41,142 nt of DNA from JAFLUQ01 sp964551215 (lineage in GTDB: Bacteria; Bacillota; Clostridia; UMGS1883), in assembly GCA_964551215.1 (NCBI GenBank), contig CAZKBV010000005.1, forward strand, positions 1 through 41,142. Reading direction: 5' to 3'. Position 1 is the stretch's first letter, and each line of letters opens with the position of its first letter. The notes beneath the pieces are model-generated. The model saw nothing but the letters and a program-made list of their open reading frames with translations. It did not search any database and had not been told where the DNA came from. This document shows positions 30,906-39,093 of the stretch, one piece after another. A program made the position numbers and the translations under genes.

Positions 30906-32783
30906 TTACATACTTCTCCTGTCACGGATTTCCGCCATTTTCGCATCGTTGAGACGGGTGTCTCCCTTGACTCTTGAATAGGAAAGGTAGCCGTTCATGC
31001 GATCGATTTTCGTAAGGCTCCGGCTTCCGCATTTGGGGCAAACGTCCATTGAAAGCTCCTCATGCCCGCAGTTGTCGCAGTAGGAGAGAGAAAGGTTCAC
31101 GCCCTCGTAAAAGCCCATGTCCATCGCGCGGCGGATAAGAGTTTTAACCGCTTCGGTATTGTAGCTTATAGGGTATTTTACGTACTGGATTTTGCCGCCG
31201 TTGAACAGATCCCAAAACCGCCTCTCTCTGTCCTGCTTTTCGATGGGGGTTATGTCCTCGCTGACATGGCAGTGGAAGGAGTTGGAAACATACTCCCTGT
31301 CGGATACGTTTTTCACTATTCCGTATTTTTCCCTGAATTGCTTCACCTGAAGGCCGCAGAGATTTTCGGCGGGAGTGGCGTACACAGCGTAAAGATTCCC
31401 GTCCTCCTCTTTAAAGGCGGCAATTTTTTTGTTGATGTACTCCATAGCTTCAAGGGCGAAGGCTCCGTCCTCGGCAATGCTTTTTTGGTTGTGGAGCCTT
31501 TGAAGCTCGTTAAGAGCCGTAATTCCGAAGGAAGCCGTGGCGGATTTGAGCAGGGGCTTTATTTTGTCGTGAAAGCCCAAATGCCCTCCCAGAAAACCGC
31601 CCTCGCAGAAGGCAAGGGGATTGGTGGAGGCCTTCATTTCTCCCAAGTATTCGTACGTCCGCTGGTGTATCCGGCGTATCATTTCAAGGTAGAAATCCAA
31701 AACCTCGTAAAAGCCGCGGCTCTCCGCCTTTGCTTTGGCGTATATCATCGGCAGGTTAAGGCTTGCCGCGCCTATGTTGAAGCGGCCGGTAAATACGGGC
31801 TTATCGTTTTCGTCGGCGGGAGTCATGCCGCCCCTTTCAAACCATGGGGAAAGAAAAGCGCGGCAGCCCATGGGCGAAACCACACGGCCGTATTTTTTGT
31901 ACATTTCCGGCACGTAACCCTCACCGGTAAGGCTGAGCCAGTCGGGGTACATGGTTTTTTTGCTACATTCGACACCGGCGTTGAAAATGTCCTCCAGCTC
32001 GCAGCCCGCGCCGTGAAGGTTTTTGTCGTAAAGAAAAACTATCTTCGGAAACAGTACGGGCTTTTTGCGGCCCGGGGCTCCCTGACCTTCCATATGCACC
32101 CGAAGCATTACCTTACTCGCGAGGCGGGCAAAACGGCTTCTTCCAAGACCGATGGTTACGGTTATAAAGGGGTAATCCCCCCGAGAGGAAGCCACAGTGT
32201 TGAACTTATATTCCCAGCCCTGAAAGCCCTGCTCAAATTCCCGCTCAACGTCCCTTTCGGCTTCGGATTTCGCTTTTTCCTCGGAAATTCCCAGAGAGAC
32301 ATATTTTTTCAGCCGCTTTTCGTATGTCATTTCGGCATATCCGGCAAGGAGCTTGTCCGCCTCCGGAACGGTAAAGCCGCCGTACTGCTGGCTTGCGGCG
32401 GAAAGAATTATGTCGCCCATTACGTCAAAGGCCGTGTCTAAGGATTTCGGCTCGTTGTAGCGGACATTTCCCATTTCGAAGCCCCCTTTAAGGACTTCCC
32501 CTATGTCGAAAAGACAGCAGTTCACACTATCCCTTCGGGCGGACATATCGTGAACATAAATGTATCCGTCGTTTACGGCTTCACGTTCGCTGTCGGTGAG
32601 AAAGTGTCTTTTGTAAAGCTCCCTGTTCACCTGATTATAAACGAGAGAGCGGCGGGTGGATATAAGGGCGGAGTCGTAGTTGGAATTTTCCTTGTCGCCG
32701 GAATACATAACCGAAAGGCTTTTTCTGTAGGCGACATTAAGTATCTCCTCAAGCTCACGGCTGAAATTTTCGTCTGTTTTCAT
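30906..32783 (-). CDS. nrdD: NrdD, class III (anaerobic) ribonucleoside-triphosphate reductase, without ATP-cone
   Basis: Reduces ribonucleotides to deoxyribonucleotides using a glycyl radical. The 625-aa product shows NCCLFD near residue 90, PMGCRAFLSPW (catalytic Cys), a C-terminal zinc site (CDNCGHE...CPKCGS), and the radical site RMNGYLS with G598. GGAGG (32791-32795) lies 7 nt before the ATG at 32783, so the open frame further upstream is not used. The protein opens directly with FSRELEEILNVAYRKSL; the ~90-residue ATP-cone usually found at the N-terminus is absent, which suggests loss of the standard dATP on/off control. Followed by nrdG. Confidence 0.94.
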   Translation of the reverse strand: MKTDENFSRELEEILNVAYRKSLSVMYSGDKENSNYDSALISTRRSLVYNQVNRELYKRHFLTDSEREAVNDGYIYVHDMSARRDSVNCCLFDIGEVLKGGFEMGNVRYNEPKSLDTAFDVMGDIILSAASQQYGGFTVPEADKLLAGYAEMTYEKRLKKYVSLGISEEKAKSEAERDVEREFEQGFQGWEYKFNTVASSRGDYPFITVTIGLGRSRFARLASKVMLRVHMEGQGAPGRKKPVLFPKIVFLYDKNLHGAGCELEDIFNAGVECSKKTMYPDWLSLTGEGYVPEMYKKYGRVVSPMGCRAFLSPWFERGGMTPADENDKPVFTGRFNIGAASLNLPMIYAKAKAESRGFYEVLDFYLEMIRRIHQRTYEYLGEMKASTNPLAFCEGGFLGGHLGFHDKIKPLLKSATASFGITALNELQRLHNQKSIAEDGAFALEAMEYINKKIAAFKEEDGNLYAVYATPAENLCGLQVKQFREKYGIVKNVSDREYVSNSFHCHVSEDITPIEKQDRERRFWDLFNGGKIQYVKYPISYNTEAVKTLIRRAMDMGFYEGVNLSLSYCDNCGHEELSMDVCPKCGSRSLTKIDRMNGYLSYSRVKGDTRLNDAKMAEIRDRRSM

Positions 32784-32823
32784 TTTGATTCCTCCGTTTC
32801 CGATAAGTAAGAGCTTTAATTTA

Positions 32824-32852
32824 ATATTACCACAGGGGCGGAGAAAAAGCAA
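32824..32852 (-). promoter_or_regulatory. Probable nrdDG promoter
   Basis: Minus strand: TTGCTT (32847-32852), 17-bp spacer, TAATAT (32824-32829). I saw no clear NrdR box pair. Confidence 0.6.
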
Positions 32853-32925
32853 TACCGAAATTATTTTTCCTTCCAACGGAAGGATTTCCCCGTACAAAAA
32901 TGCAAAAAATTTGTACAAAACATCA

Positions 32926-32955
32926 TTTACATTGCTTTTTTCGCTGTTGTATAAT
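32926..32955 (+). promoter_or_regulatory. Plus-strand promoter with no downstream gene
   Basis: TTTACA (32926-32931), 18-bp spacer, TATAAT (32950-32955), pointing away from nrdD into non-coding DNA. Confidence 0.6.
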
Positions 32956-32961
32956 AGAATC

Positions 32962-33062
32962 AGCAAGCGGCATAGATTGTGCTAACAATAAAAGTAATCG
33001 GGTAAAATTCCCGTTTACAATAAAGGCTTCGGCGTACCCTCAGCGCCGGAGCCGATTTTTTA
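32962..33062 (+). ncRNA. Candidate ~100-nt small RNA
   Basis: Defined by the plus-strand promoter at 32926-32955 and an intrinsic terminator with a 10-bp stem (33025-33034 with 33044-33053, one T-G wobble) and GATTTTTT. The body contains a small CGGG/CCCG hairpin near 32999-33012 and no start codon with a ribosome binding site. Not recognised as a known RNA family. Confidence 0.45.
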
Positions 33063-33068
33063 TACATC

Positions 33069-33146
33069 AAGCCAAAAAGCGGTACAGTCCATCTGCCGAG
33101 GGAAATTCCAAGGCTTAATATATTGCAAAACGGACTGCACCGGCTT
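33069..33146. other. Long bulged hairpin, possible structured RNA or terminator
   Basis: AAGCC and GGTACAGTCC (separated by 7 nt) pair with GGACTGCACC and GGCTT (one A-C mismatch) around a 41-nt loop; TTTTTT follows on the plus strand. On the minus strand it lies just after the ATPase stop codon and may act in termination. Confidence 0.45.
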
Positions 33147-33161
33147 AATTTTTTCGTTATT

Positions 33162-35003
33162 TTAAATTTTCCTGCACCTGACAACGGCTATTGCCACGGC
33201 GATAAGGGCTACGCCAACATCCGCGAAAACCGCAAGCCACATATTGGCGATGCCTAAGGCTCCGGAGACGAGTACGGCAAATTTAATCAAAAGCGCGAAG
33301 GCTATGTTGAAAACAGCGGTGTTATAAACCTTTTTCGCTATTCTGACGGCGAGGGCCACCTTCGAGGGGGAATCGTCCATAATCACGGCGTCGGCGGCTT
33401 CCATTGCCGCTTCGCGCCCCATGCCGCCCATAGCTATGCCAATATCCGCTCCGCTGAGAGCCGGACTGTCGTTGATGCCGTCGCCCACAAAGGCGGTAAC
33501 TCCTTCGAGGGATTTTACAATATCCAGCTTTTGTGTCGGAAGCACCTGAGAGTAAACCTTGTCAACACCGAGAATTTCAGCCGTCGATCTTGCGGCGGAA
33601 TCGCTGTCGCCGGTTATCATGACACATTCCACGTTCATTTTCTTAAGGGCGTCCACTGCGGCGGGGGCGTCGGCGCGGAGGGCGTCGGAAAGGTATATTG
33701 AACCCAAAGCTTTTCCGTCCGCGAGAATATGCACCGCCGTTCCCGGCAAGGAGCTTTCAATTCCCGTAAGGGCAGTGTTTCCGGCGGTTATCTTTTTACC
33801 GTCCACAACGGCGCTTACGCCGCCGGTCAGCTCGCAAAAATCCTTTACCTCGGCTTCGGCTCCGCCCAAGGCGGCAATTGCCGCTCCGATTGGATGCTCG
33901 GAATTTTTCTCGGCTCCGGCGGCGGCATTGATAAGCTCCTTTTCGGAGACTCCTTCGGCGGGTACAATGCTTGTTACCTCAAGCTCGCCCTTTGTCAGCG
34001 TCCCCGTTTTGTCAAAGGCGGCGGTGTTAAGCTTTGCGAGCTGCTCCAAATAGACGGAGCCTTTGAAAAGAATTCCGTTGCGGGAGGCAAGGCCTATTCC
34101 GGCAAAGTATGTGAGAGGTACGCTGAGAACCAAGGCGCATGGGCAGGACGCCACAAGGAATATAAGCCCGCGATGTACCCAACCGCTGAGATTTCCCAAA
34201 AAAATCGGCGGAACAAAGGCGAGAATCAAAGCGCATATCACCACAGCCGGAGTGTACACCGCCGCAAAACGGGAGATAAATTCCTCGCTGCGGCTTTTGT
34301 TTTCTCTCGCTTCCGTTACGGCGCGGAATATGCGCTCGGTGGAGGAATCCTCCAGAGCGTGAGTCACCTTCAAAGTAATTTCCGATTTGAGATTTATGGT
34401 GCCGGAAAGGATTTCGTTTCCGGCGCGGTAGTCCCGAGGAACGCTTTCACCGGTAATTGCCGAGGTGTCAATAACAGCCTTGTCGGAGAGCAGCTCTCCG
34501 TCAAGGGGAATACGTTCTCCCGGCAGGACGGCAATAACATCGCCGATTTTTACCTCGGAAGGAGATGCGGAGGTTTTTTGTCCGTCCTTTAAAATCCACG
34601 CATGGTCAGGCCGCAGACGGATAAGCGCGTTGATGGAATCGCTGCTTTTGTCCACAGCCTTATCCTGTATGTATTCGCCCAAGCCGTAAAAAATCATAAC
34701 GGCAACGGCCTCGGAATAGCTTTTTATGGCAAAGGCGCCGACGGTGGCCAAAGTCATAAGGAACATTTCGTTAAACACCCTGCCTTTAAACAGCCCTTTT
34801 ACCGCGCTTATAACAACGTCGATTCCCGCAATCACGTAAGCGATAAAGTAAAGCGGAATATATTCGGAAAGCACCGCGACAATGAGGACAGCTCCGGCGA
34901 CGCACAGACGAAGAGGGAGAAGCCTCTCCATCAGACCGTCCTCGTGTTCATGCTCATGGCAGCGACCGGATTCACAGCCTTGACAGCATCCGCAGTTATT
35001 CAT
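33162..35003 (-). CDS. Heavy-metal P1B-type ATPase (Zn/Cd/Pb exporter)
   Basis: A 613-aa metal-exporting ATPase of the CadA/ZntA type. Visible: actuator TGES, the metal-site helix SCPCALV, phosphorylation site DKTGTLT, the HP motif (SEHPIGAAI), the hinge GDGINDSPAL, and several membrane segments on both sides. The usual N-terminal HMA domain is missing; instead the first 22 residues form a Cys/His-rich tail (CGCCQGCESGRCHEHEHE) that probably binds the metal. GGAGGGG (35009-35015) supports ATG 35003, which overlaps the arsR stop by 8 nt, so the pair is one operon. CPC plus the CzrA-like regulator favours Zn/Cd/Co over Cu. Confidence 0.93.
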   Translation of the reverse strand: MNNCGCCQGCESGRCHEHEHEDGLMERLLPLRLCVAGAVLIVAVLSEYIPLYFIAYVIAGIDVVISAVKGLFKGRVFNEMFLMTLATVGAFAIKSYSEAVAVMIFYGLGEYIQDKAVDKSSDSINALIRLRPDHAWILKDGQKTSASPSEVKIGDVIAVLPGERIPLDGELLSDKAVIDTSAITGESVPRDYRAGNEILSGTINLKSEITLKVTHALEDSSTERIFRAVTEARENKSRSEEFISRFAAVYTPAVVICALILAFVPPIFLGNLSGWVHRGLIFLVASCPCALVLSVPLTYFAGIGLASRNGILFKGSVYLEQLAKLNTAAFDKTGTLTKGELEVTSIVPAEGVSEKELINAAAGAEKNSEHPIGAAIAALGGAEAEVKDFCELTGGVSAVVDGKKITAGNTALTGIESSLPGTAVHILADGKALGSIYLSDALRADAPAAVDALKKMNVECVMITGDSDSAARSTAEILGVDKVYSQVLPTQKLDIVKSLEGVTAFVGDGINDSPALSGADIGIAMGGMGREAAMEAADAVIMDDSPSKVALAVRIAKKVYNTAVFNIAFALLIKFAVLVSGALGIANMWLAVFADVGVALIAVAIAVVRCRKI

Positions 35004-35376
35004 AAATACCCCTCCGTTCATTTATGTGGTTCATGCCGATTTTTATTATGTCACCGATGTGGTCATCATCAAGGGTATAGTAGGTTTCCTTGCCGGACTT
35101 CGAGGTCTTTACAAGCCTGTGCTGTCTAAGAAGCCTTAGCTGATGGCTCACGCCGGACTGGCTTACGCCGACAACGGCGGAGATTTCGCTTACGCAAAGC
35201 TCGTTTCCGCTGAGAGCTTCGAGGATTTTGATTCTGGTGCTGTCGCCGAAGAGCTTAAAAAATTCGCTTAACTCGAACAGCATTTCATCGTCGGGCAGCA
35301 GCTTTTTTGCCCGCGCAACCTTGTCGGATCGCGCCGTCTCGCTGACGGATTCGTTTGTTTTGCCGGATTCGTTCAT
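34996..35376 (-). CDS. ArsR/SmtB family metal-responsive repressor, CzrA-like
   Basis: A 126-aa winged-helix repressor: ILEALSGNELCVSEISAVVGVSQSGVSHQLRLLRQHRLVKTSKSGKETYYTL. The C-terminal helix holds D104, H106, H117 and E120 with the spacing of the alpha-5 zinc site of CzrA/SmtB (Asp, His, His, His/Glu), so zinc or cobalt sensing is likely. The Cys of the alpha-3 ELCV segment is present, but no second Cys (ELCVCDL) follows it, which argues against a CadC-type Cd/Pb site. A consensus operator overlaps its transcription start, so it should repress itself and the downstream exporter. Confidence 0.92.
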   Translation of the reverse strand: MNESGKTNESVSETARSDKVARAKKLLPDDEMLFELSEFFKLFGDSTRIKILEALSGNELCVSEISAVVGVSQSGVSHQLRLLRQHRLVKTSKSGKETYYTLDDDHIGDIIKIGMNHINERRGIYE

Positions 35377-35397
35377 TTCATACGCTCCCTTCTTTTA

Positions 35398-35484
35398 AAT
35401 CGAGGCAACGCTCCGCTTTGCTTGCAAGGAGCGGAGCTTGCGATAGATTGCGGCCTGCGCGGGGGACATCCGCGCGTAGATTAT
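35398..35484 (+). repeat. Palindromic repeat element, copy B (both modules)
   Basis: The left module contains GCAACGCTCC (35405-35414) and CGGAGCTTGCGATAGATTGC (35432-35451), able to fold into a hairpin; it matches copy C at 41096-41142. The right module (35457-35484) repeats copy A. The whole element lies inside the expected 5' untranslated region of the arsR-ATPase mRNA. Confidence 0.8.
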
Positions 35485-35500
35485 ATTTTTACAACGTATA

Positions 35501-35526
35501 ATCACATGAGCATTTGCTCATATGAT
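35501..35526. promoter_or_regulatory. ArsR/CzrA-type 12-2-12 operator
   Basis: ATCACATGAGCA, TT, TGCTCATATGAT: two 12-bp arms matching at 11 positions, separated by 2 bp, with the ATGAGCA core of SmtB/CzrA sites. It directly follows the -10 element and covers the transcription start. Confidence 0.92.
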
Positions 35527-35527
35527 T

Positions 35528-35556
35528 ATATTAGCATATAAATATACTCTTGTCAA
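35528..35556 (-). promoter_or_regulatory. Promoter of the arsR-ATPase operon
   Basis: Minus strand: TTGACA (35551-35556), 17-bp spacer, TAATAT (35528-35533). Confidence 0.88.
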
Positions 35557-35657
35557 TAGGTATAAGAAAAAACTTAGAAAAAAACTTAAAAAATATTTTT
35601 GCGCCACGCAAATCAGCCTTGGGATATGGGCCTCTGCCTTTTGTAGAAGGAAAAAAC

Positions 35658-35705
35658 AAGGCCGCAAAAACGGCGCGGAAGGTTCCGCGTCGTCTTTGCG
35701 GCCTT
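35658..35705 (-). terminator. Strong terminator of hydE
   Basis: The outer stem AAGGCCGCAAA/TTTGCGGCCTT is perfect over 11 bp and the inner stem (ACGGCGCGGAA with TTCCGCGTCGT) extends it to about 23 bp with one wobble. On the minus strand GTTTTTTCC follows. Confidence 0.9.
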
Positions 35706-35719
35706 AATTAAATTACTCC

Positions 35720-36733
35720 TTAACAAATTTCCTTAACGTCGCCCCGCGCCACTACGATTTTATATCCGGCGCTTTCCACCCTTCTTTCAAGGCACCCCCG
35801 ACATTCGGCGGCTTCCTCTCCCGTGCATATCTTGTTGTCGTAAAGACTGTACAGCCTGCGTACCTTTACGGGGGAAAGGTTTGGCATGACAACATTTGCT
35901 CCGGCCTGAAGCCCCAGCTCGCGCCCCCTGGGATGGATAGTTCCAAGGGCTGTGGTGGAGGGAATAAGGGCATAGGGGAACATGAGCCTAAGCAGAGACA
36001 CCATTCTTAATGTCAGTTCAAGGCTCCCGCCGGGGAAATTTCCGAAGGGCGTATCCTTGTGGGGAATAAAGGGGCCGATTCCTATCATTGCCGGATGAAG
36101 CTCCTGCAAAAACCTTAAATCGCTGACAAGATTTTCCGCCGTCTGGTAAGGAGAGCCTACCATAAAGCCGCTTCCCACCTGATAGCCCAGCTTTTTCAAA
36201 TCAAAAAGACAGTTTTTTCGGTGGGCAAGGCTCATGTTCTCGGGGTGCAGACGGCTGTAATGACCTTCGTCGGCGGTTTCGTGCCGGAGAAGATAGCGGT
36301 CGGCTCCGGCTTTTTTGTACGCGGCGCAGCTTTCGTACTCCTTTTCGCCCAAGGAAAGAGTTACCGCGCACTCCGGATAGCGGCTTTTTATTTCCGAAAC
36401 AATATCGCATATAATTTCGTCGGTAAAGTACGGATCCTCGCCGCCCTGCATTACAAAGGTGCGAAAGCCCAAGGCGTAGCCCTGCCGGCAGCAGCTTAAA
36501 ATATCCTCGCGGCTCAGTCGGTAACGCTGTACGTTACAATTGCTTCTTCGTATGCCGCAGTATAGACAGTCGTTTTTACATATATTGCTTATTTCAATAA
36601 GCCCCCGTATGTATACGTCTGTGCCGTACACCCGTCGGCGTACTTTGTCGGCTTGGGCGGCAAGCTCTCGATCGTATTTATCCGTGCCTATTATTTCGGC
36701 AAGCTCCTTGTCGGAAAGGCTTTGTACGTCCAT
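35720..36733 (-). CDS. hydE: HydE, [FeFe]-hydrogenase H-cluster radical SAM maturase
   Basis: A 337-aa radical SAM enzyme with the cluster motif CKNDCLYCGIRR in RGLIEISNICKNDCLYCGIRRSN, which is characteristic of HydE (and related BioB/PylB). VMQGGEDPYF, LRHETADEGHYSRLHP and VGSGFMVGSPYQT are further HydE marks. HydE works on the dithiomethylamine-containing diiron subcluster assembly with HydG and HydF, neither of which is in the window. GGAG (36743-36746) lies 9 nt from ATG 36733, so that start is preferred over ATG 36742 and the longer frame. Own promoter and strong terminator: a single-gene transcript next to feoB. Confidence 0.94.
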   Translation of the reverse strand: MDVQSLSDKELAEIIGTDKYDRELAAQADKVRRRVYGTDVYIRGLIEISNICKNDCLYCGIRRSNCNVQRYRLSREDILSCCRQGYALGFRTFVMQGGEDPYFTDEIICDIVSEIKSRYPECAVTLSLGEKEYESCAAYKKAGADRYLLRHETADEGHYSRLHPENMSLAHRKNCLFDLKKLGYQVGSGFMVGSPYQTAENLVSDLRFLQELHPAMIGIGPFIPHKDTPFGNFPGGSLELTLRMVSLLRLMFPYALIPSTTALGTIHPRGRELGLQAGANVVMPNLSPVKVRRLYSLYDNKICTGEEAAECRGCLERRVESAGYKIVVARGDVKEIC

Positions 36734-36824
36734 TTTAGTCATCTCCGTTAAAAACTTAATTATCGCGGTTAGGATGTAAGCGGTCCCCAATAAGAAGGGG
36801 AAACGTTCGGGTTACTCACATATT

Positions 36825-36853
36825 ATTATATCACATTAACGCCTTAAATTCAA
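36825..36853 (-). promoter_or_regulatory. Promoter of hydE
   Basis: Minus strand: TTGAAT (36848-36853), 17-bp spacer, TATAAT (36825-36830). It begins just after the feoB stop codon. Confidence 0.78.
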
Positions 36854-36856
36854 TAC

Positions 36857-38893
36857 CTATGACAAAATTCCCGCCAGCAAATTAAAGGCCGAGCATAATA
36901 TAATTCCCACCGCCGTAGGCAGAACCACGCTCCATAAGGTCCATTTTACGCTTCTGCTTTCCTTGTATAAGGTTATAACCGTAGTGGAGCAGGGAAAATG
37001 ACACAGGGTAAATATCATAAAGCACACCGCCGTGACCCACGTCCAGCCGTTGGCCGTAAGCACGGCTTTCAATGAGGCGAGGCTTTCGTACTCCGTCAGC
37101 GTTCCTCCGTAGGTGTAGCCCATGAGAACAAGGGGGATTACAATTTCATTTGCCGGAAAACCCAAAATAAAGCCCAAAAGTATAACTCCGTCCAGCCCCA
37201 TTATCCGCGCCGGAGGGTCCAAAAGGGCTGAAATCCGCCCTAAGAGAGGCTCCCCTCCCGAACTGATGTTTGCCAGCAGCCATATTACCAGCCCCGCCGG
37301 AGCCGCCACCGCCGCCGCCCGTCCCAGCACGTGTACGGTTCTGTCCAGCACAGAGCGGACGATGACCTTCCCTATCCGGGGACGGCGGTAGGGGGGAAGC
37401 TCCAACGCAAAGGAGGAGATCAGCCCCTTAAGGAGAGTTTTGTTAAGCAGGGCGCATACGCCGAAGGTTACGGCTACGCCAAAAACTATGGCTCCCGTCA
37501 TCAGCAGCGCCTTCAGCCACCCTTTGTCGGCAAAGAACACGGATATTACCGCAATCAGGGCGGGAAGCCGTCCGTTGCAGGGGACGAAGCAGTTTGTCAG
37601 CATTGCCATTATTTTTTCTCTGGGTGAATCGATTATTCTGCATCCCGTAACGCCAACGGCGTTGCAGCCGAAGCCCATGCAGGTGGTTAGGGCCTGTTTG
37701 CCGCAGGCTCCGCATTTGCGGAAGGCGCAGTCCAGATTAAAGGCGATGCGGGGGAGATAGCCGAAATCCTCCAGAAGCGTAAACAAGGGGAAAAATATTG
37801 CCATGGGCGGCAGCATTACGGCAATTACCCATCCGAGAACACGAAGCATCCCCCTAACAAGCATATCGTTTAAAAATGTCGGCGCACCCATTGCGCCAAG
37901 CAGGGAATAGGCGGCGTTTTCGAGACGCGAAAACAGCGCGCCGAGAGCCGAGGAGGGGTAGTTGGCTCCCGTGGCGGTAAGGTACATTATGCCGAGAAGC
38001 ATAGCCAGCATTACGGGTACGGCGAAAATTTTTCCGGTGAATATTGAGTCCAGCCGTCTGTCAAAATCAAACCGGCCTTTATTTTTGATTACCTCCGACT
38101 TAACGGCGTCGGCTTTGTCTATTACGCCTTTAACCAAGCCGCCGCGGAAGCTTTCGGCTGTAATGGAATTTTTTCGCAGGAAGTCGCGGGCGTTTTTCAG
38201 GGAAAGAGCTACGTCGTCGAAGGCGGTGATGTTATAGCCCAAGTATTCCGTAAGGCTTTCAATAAGGCCGCCGTCCCCTTCCAAAAGACGTATGGCAATC
38301 CATCGGGGATTGAGTTCTCGGCACGGCTTTTCGCTTATGGCGTCACGGACAAGGCTGATGGCAAATTCCATTTCCGCTCCGTAGTCTATGGATATGGGCG
38401 GAGAGTCCGCCAAGGTTAGGGCGGCGGCTTTAAGCTCCCGAATCCCTTTCCCGCTTCGTGCGGCCATAGGTATGACTTTTATGCCCAATGCGGCGGAAAG
38501 GGCGGCGCAGTCAACCGATATTTTCTTTTTTGCCGCCTCGTCCATAAGGTTTACGCACAAAATCACTCTTCCGGTTATTTCCAGAGTCTGCAAGGCAAGG
38601 ATAAGATTCCTTTCCAGACAGGTCGCGTCGCACACAAGGATTATGCCGTCGCTGCCGCCGAAGCATATATAGTCGCGAGCCGTTTTTTCGTCTGCGGACT
38701 CCGCGAGAAGACTGTATGTACCGGGAAGGTCAACGAGACGTATCCGTTCATCGCCGCTTATGAAGCTCCCTTCGGCCAAATCCACGGTTTTTCCGGCCCA
38801 GTTGCCGGTGTGCTGTCTGGCGCCTGTCAGGGCGTTGAATACGGTGGATTTTCCAACATTGGGATTACCCGCCAGCGCAAGAGTTATACTCAT
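36857..38893 (-). CDS. feoB: FeoB, ferrous iron transporter
   Basis: A 678-aa membrane Fe(II) transporter with an N-terminal G-protein domain: G1 GNPNVGKST, G3 DLPGTYSL, G4 NLMD. A helical spacer follows, then the polytopic part with the two gate domains and conserved Cys (CGACGKQALTTCMGFGCNAVG, TNCFVPCNGRLP). GGAGGAG (38902-38908) favours ATG 38893 over the GTG three codons earlier. No feoA or feoC is adjacent, so it acts alone or with a distant partner. Its neighbour hydE and the Fe-rich hydrogenases nearby make an iron supply link plausible, but the two genes have separate promoters. Confidence 0.95.
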   Translation of the reverse strand: MSITLALAGNPNVGKSTVFNALTGARQHTGNWAGKTVDLAEGSFISGDERIRLVDLPGTYSLLAESADEKTARDYICFGGSDGIILVCDATCLERNLILALQTLEITGRVILCVNLMDEAAKKKISVDCAALSAALGIKVIPMAARSGKGIRELKAAALTLADSPPISIDYGAEMEFAISLVRDAISEKPCRELNPRWIAIRLLEGDGGLIESLTEYLGYNITAFDDVALSLKNARDFLRKNSITAESFRGGLVKGVIDKADAVKSEVIKNKGRFDFDRRLDSIFTGKIFAVPVMLAMLLGIMYLTATGANYPSSALGALFSRLENAAYSLLGAMGAPTFLNDMLVRGMLRVLGWVIAVMLPPMAIFFPLFTLLEDFGYLPRIAFNLDCAFRKCGACGKQALTTCMGFGCNAVGVTGCRIIDSPREKIMAMLTNCFVPCNGRLPALIAVISVFFADKGWLKALLMTGAIVFGVAVTFGVCALLNKTLLKGLISSFALELPPYRRPRIGKVIVRSVLDRTVHVLGRAAAVAAPAGLVIWLLANISSGGEPLLGRISALLDPPARIMGLDGVILLGFILGFPANEIVIPLVLMGYTYGGTLTEYESLASLKAVLTANGWTWVTAVCFMIFTLCHFPCSTTVITLYKESRSVKWTLWSVVLPTAVGIILCSAFNLLAGILS

Positions 38894-38913
38894 TTTTATC
38901 ACTCCTCCGCTTC

Positions 38914-38942
38914 ATAATATGCCATTGCGGGGCAAAGGTTAA
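38914..38942 (-). promoter_or_regulatory. Possible feoB promoter
   Basis: Minus strand: TTAACC (38937-38942), 17-bp spacer, TATTAT (38914-38919). The -35 is poor. No clear Fur box was seen. Confidence 0.45.
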
Positions 38943-39016
38943 GCGGATTACGATTAATTCGCGCCTACAGCCGTATAACGCGGCGCAAAAGAAAACCGCC
39001 GACGGGAAAATAAAAG

Positions 39017-39045
39017 TTGACAAACGGGGATTAATGTGGTAAAAT
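39017..39045 (+). promoter_or_regulatory. Promoter of tyrS-mntP
   Basis: TTGACA (39017-39022), 17-bp spacer, TAAAAT (39040-39045). The leader is only about 40 nt, too short for a T-box. Confidence 0.85.
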
Positions 39046-39093
39046 ACTACTTACGCGGCATACTGCAAAATACTTAAGAAAGGATTGTTTAAA

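Larger units (their letters stand above)
32784..33161. other. 378-bp gap between nrdD and the P-type ATPase gene
   Basis: No convincing protein gene. It holds the minus-strand nrdD promoter, a plus-strand promoter with no gene after it, a strong hairpin terminator at 33025-33061, and a long bulged hairpin at 33069-33146 followed by AATTTTTT. A short CCTTCC/GGAAGG hairpin lies near 32870-32884. Confidence 0.7.
35377..35719. other. 343-bp gap between arsR and hydE
   Basis: No protein gene seen. From left to right it holds the ribosome binding site and ~145-nt leader of arsR, which contains repeat element copy B; the arsR operator and promoter; an A/T-rich stretch; and the hydE terminator. Confidence 0.8.

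Noticed and set aside
39046..39093. T-box leader for tyrS
   Set aside because: The promoter is about 50 bp from the start codon, leaving no space for a T-box, and no T-box motif is seen.
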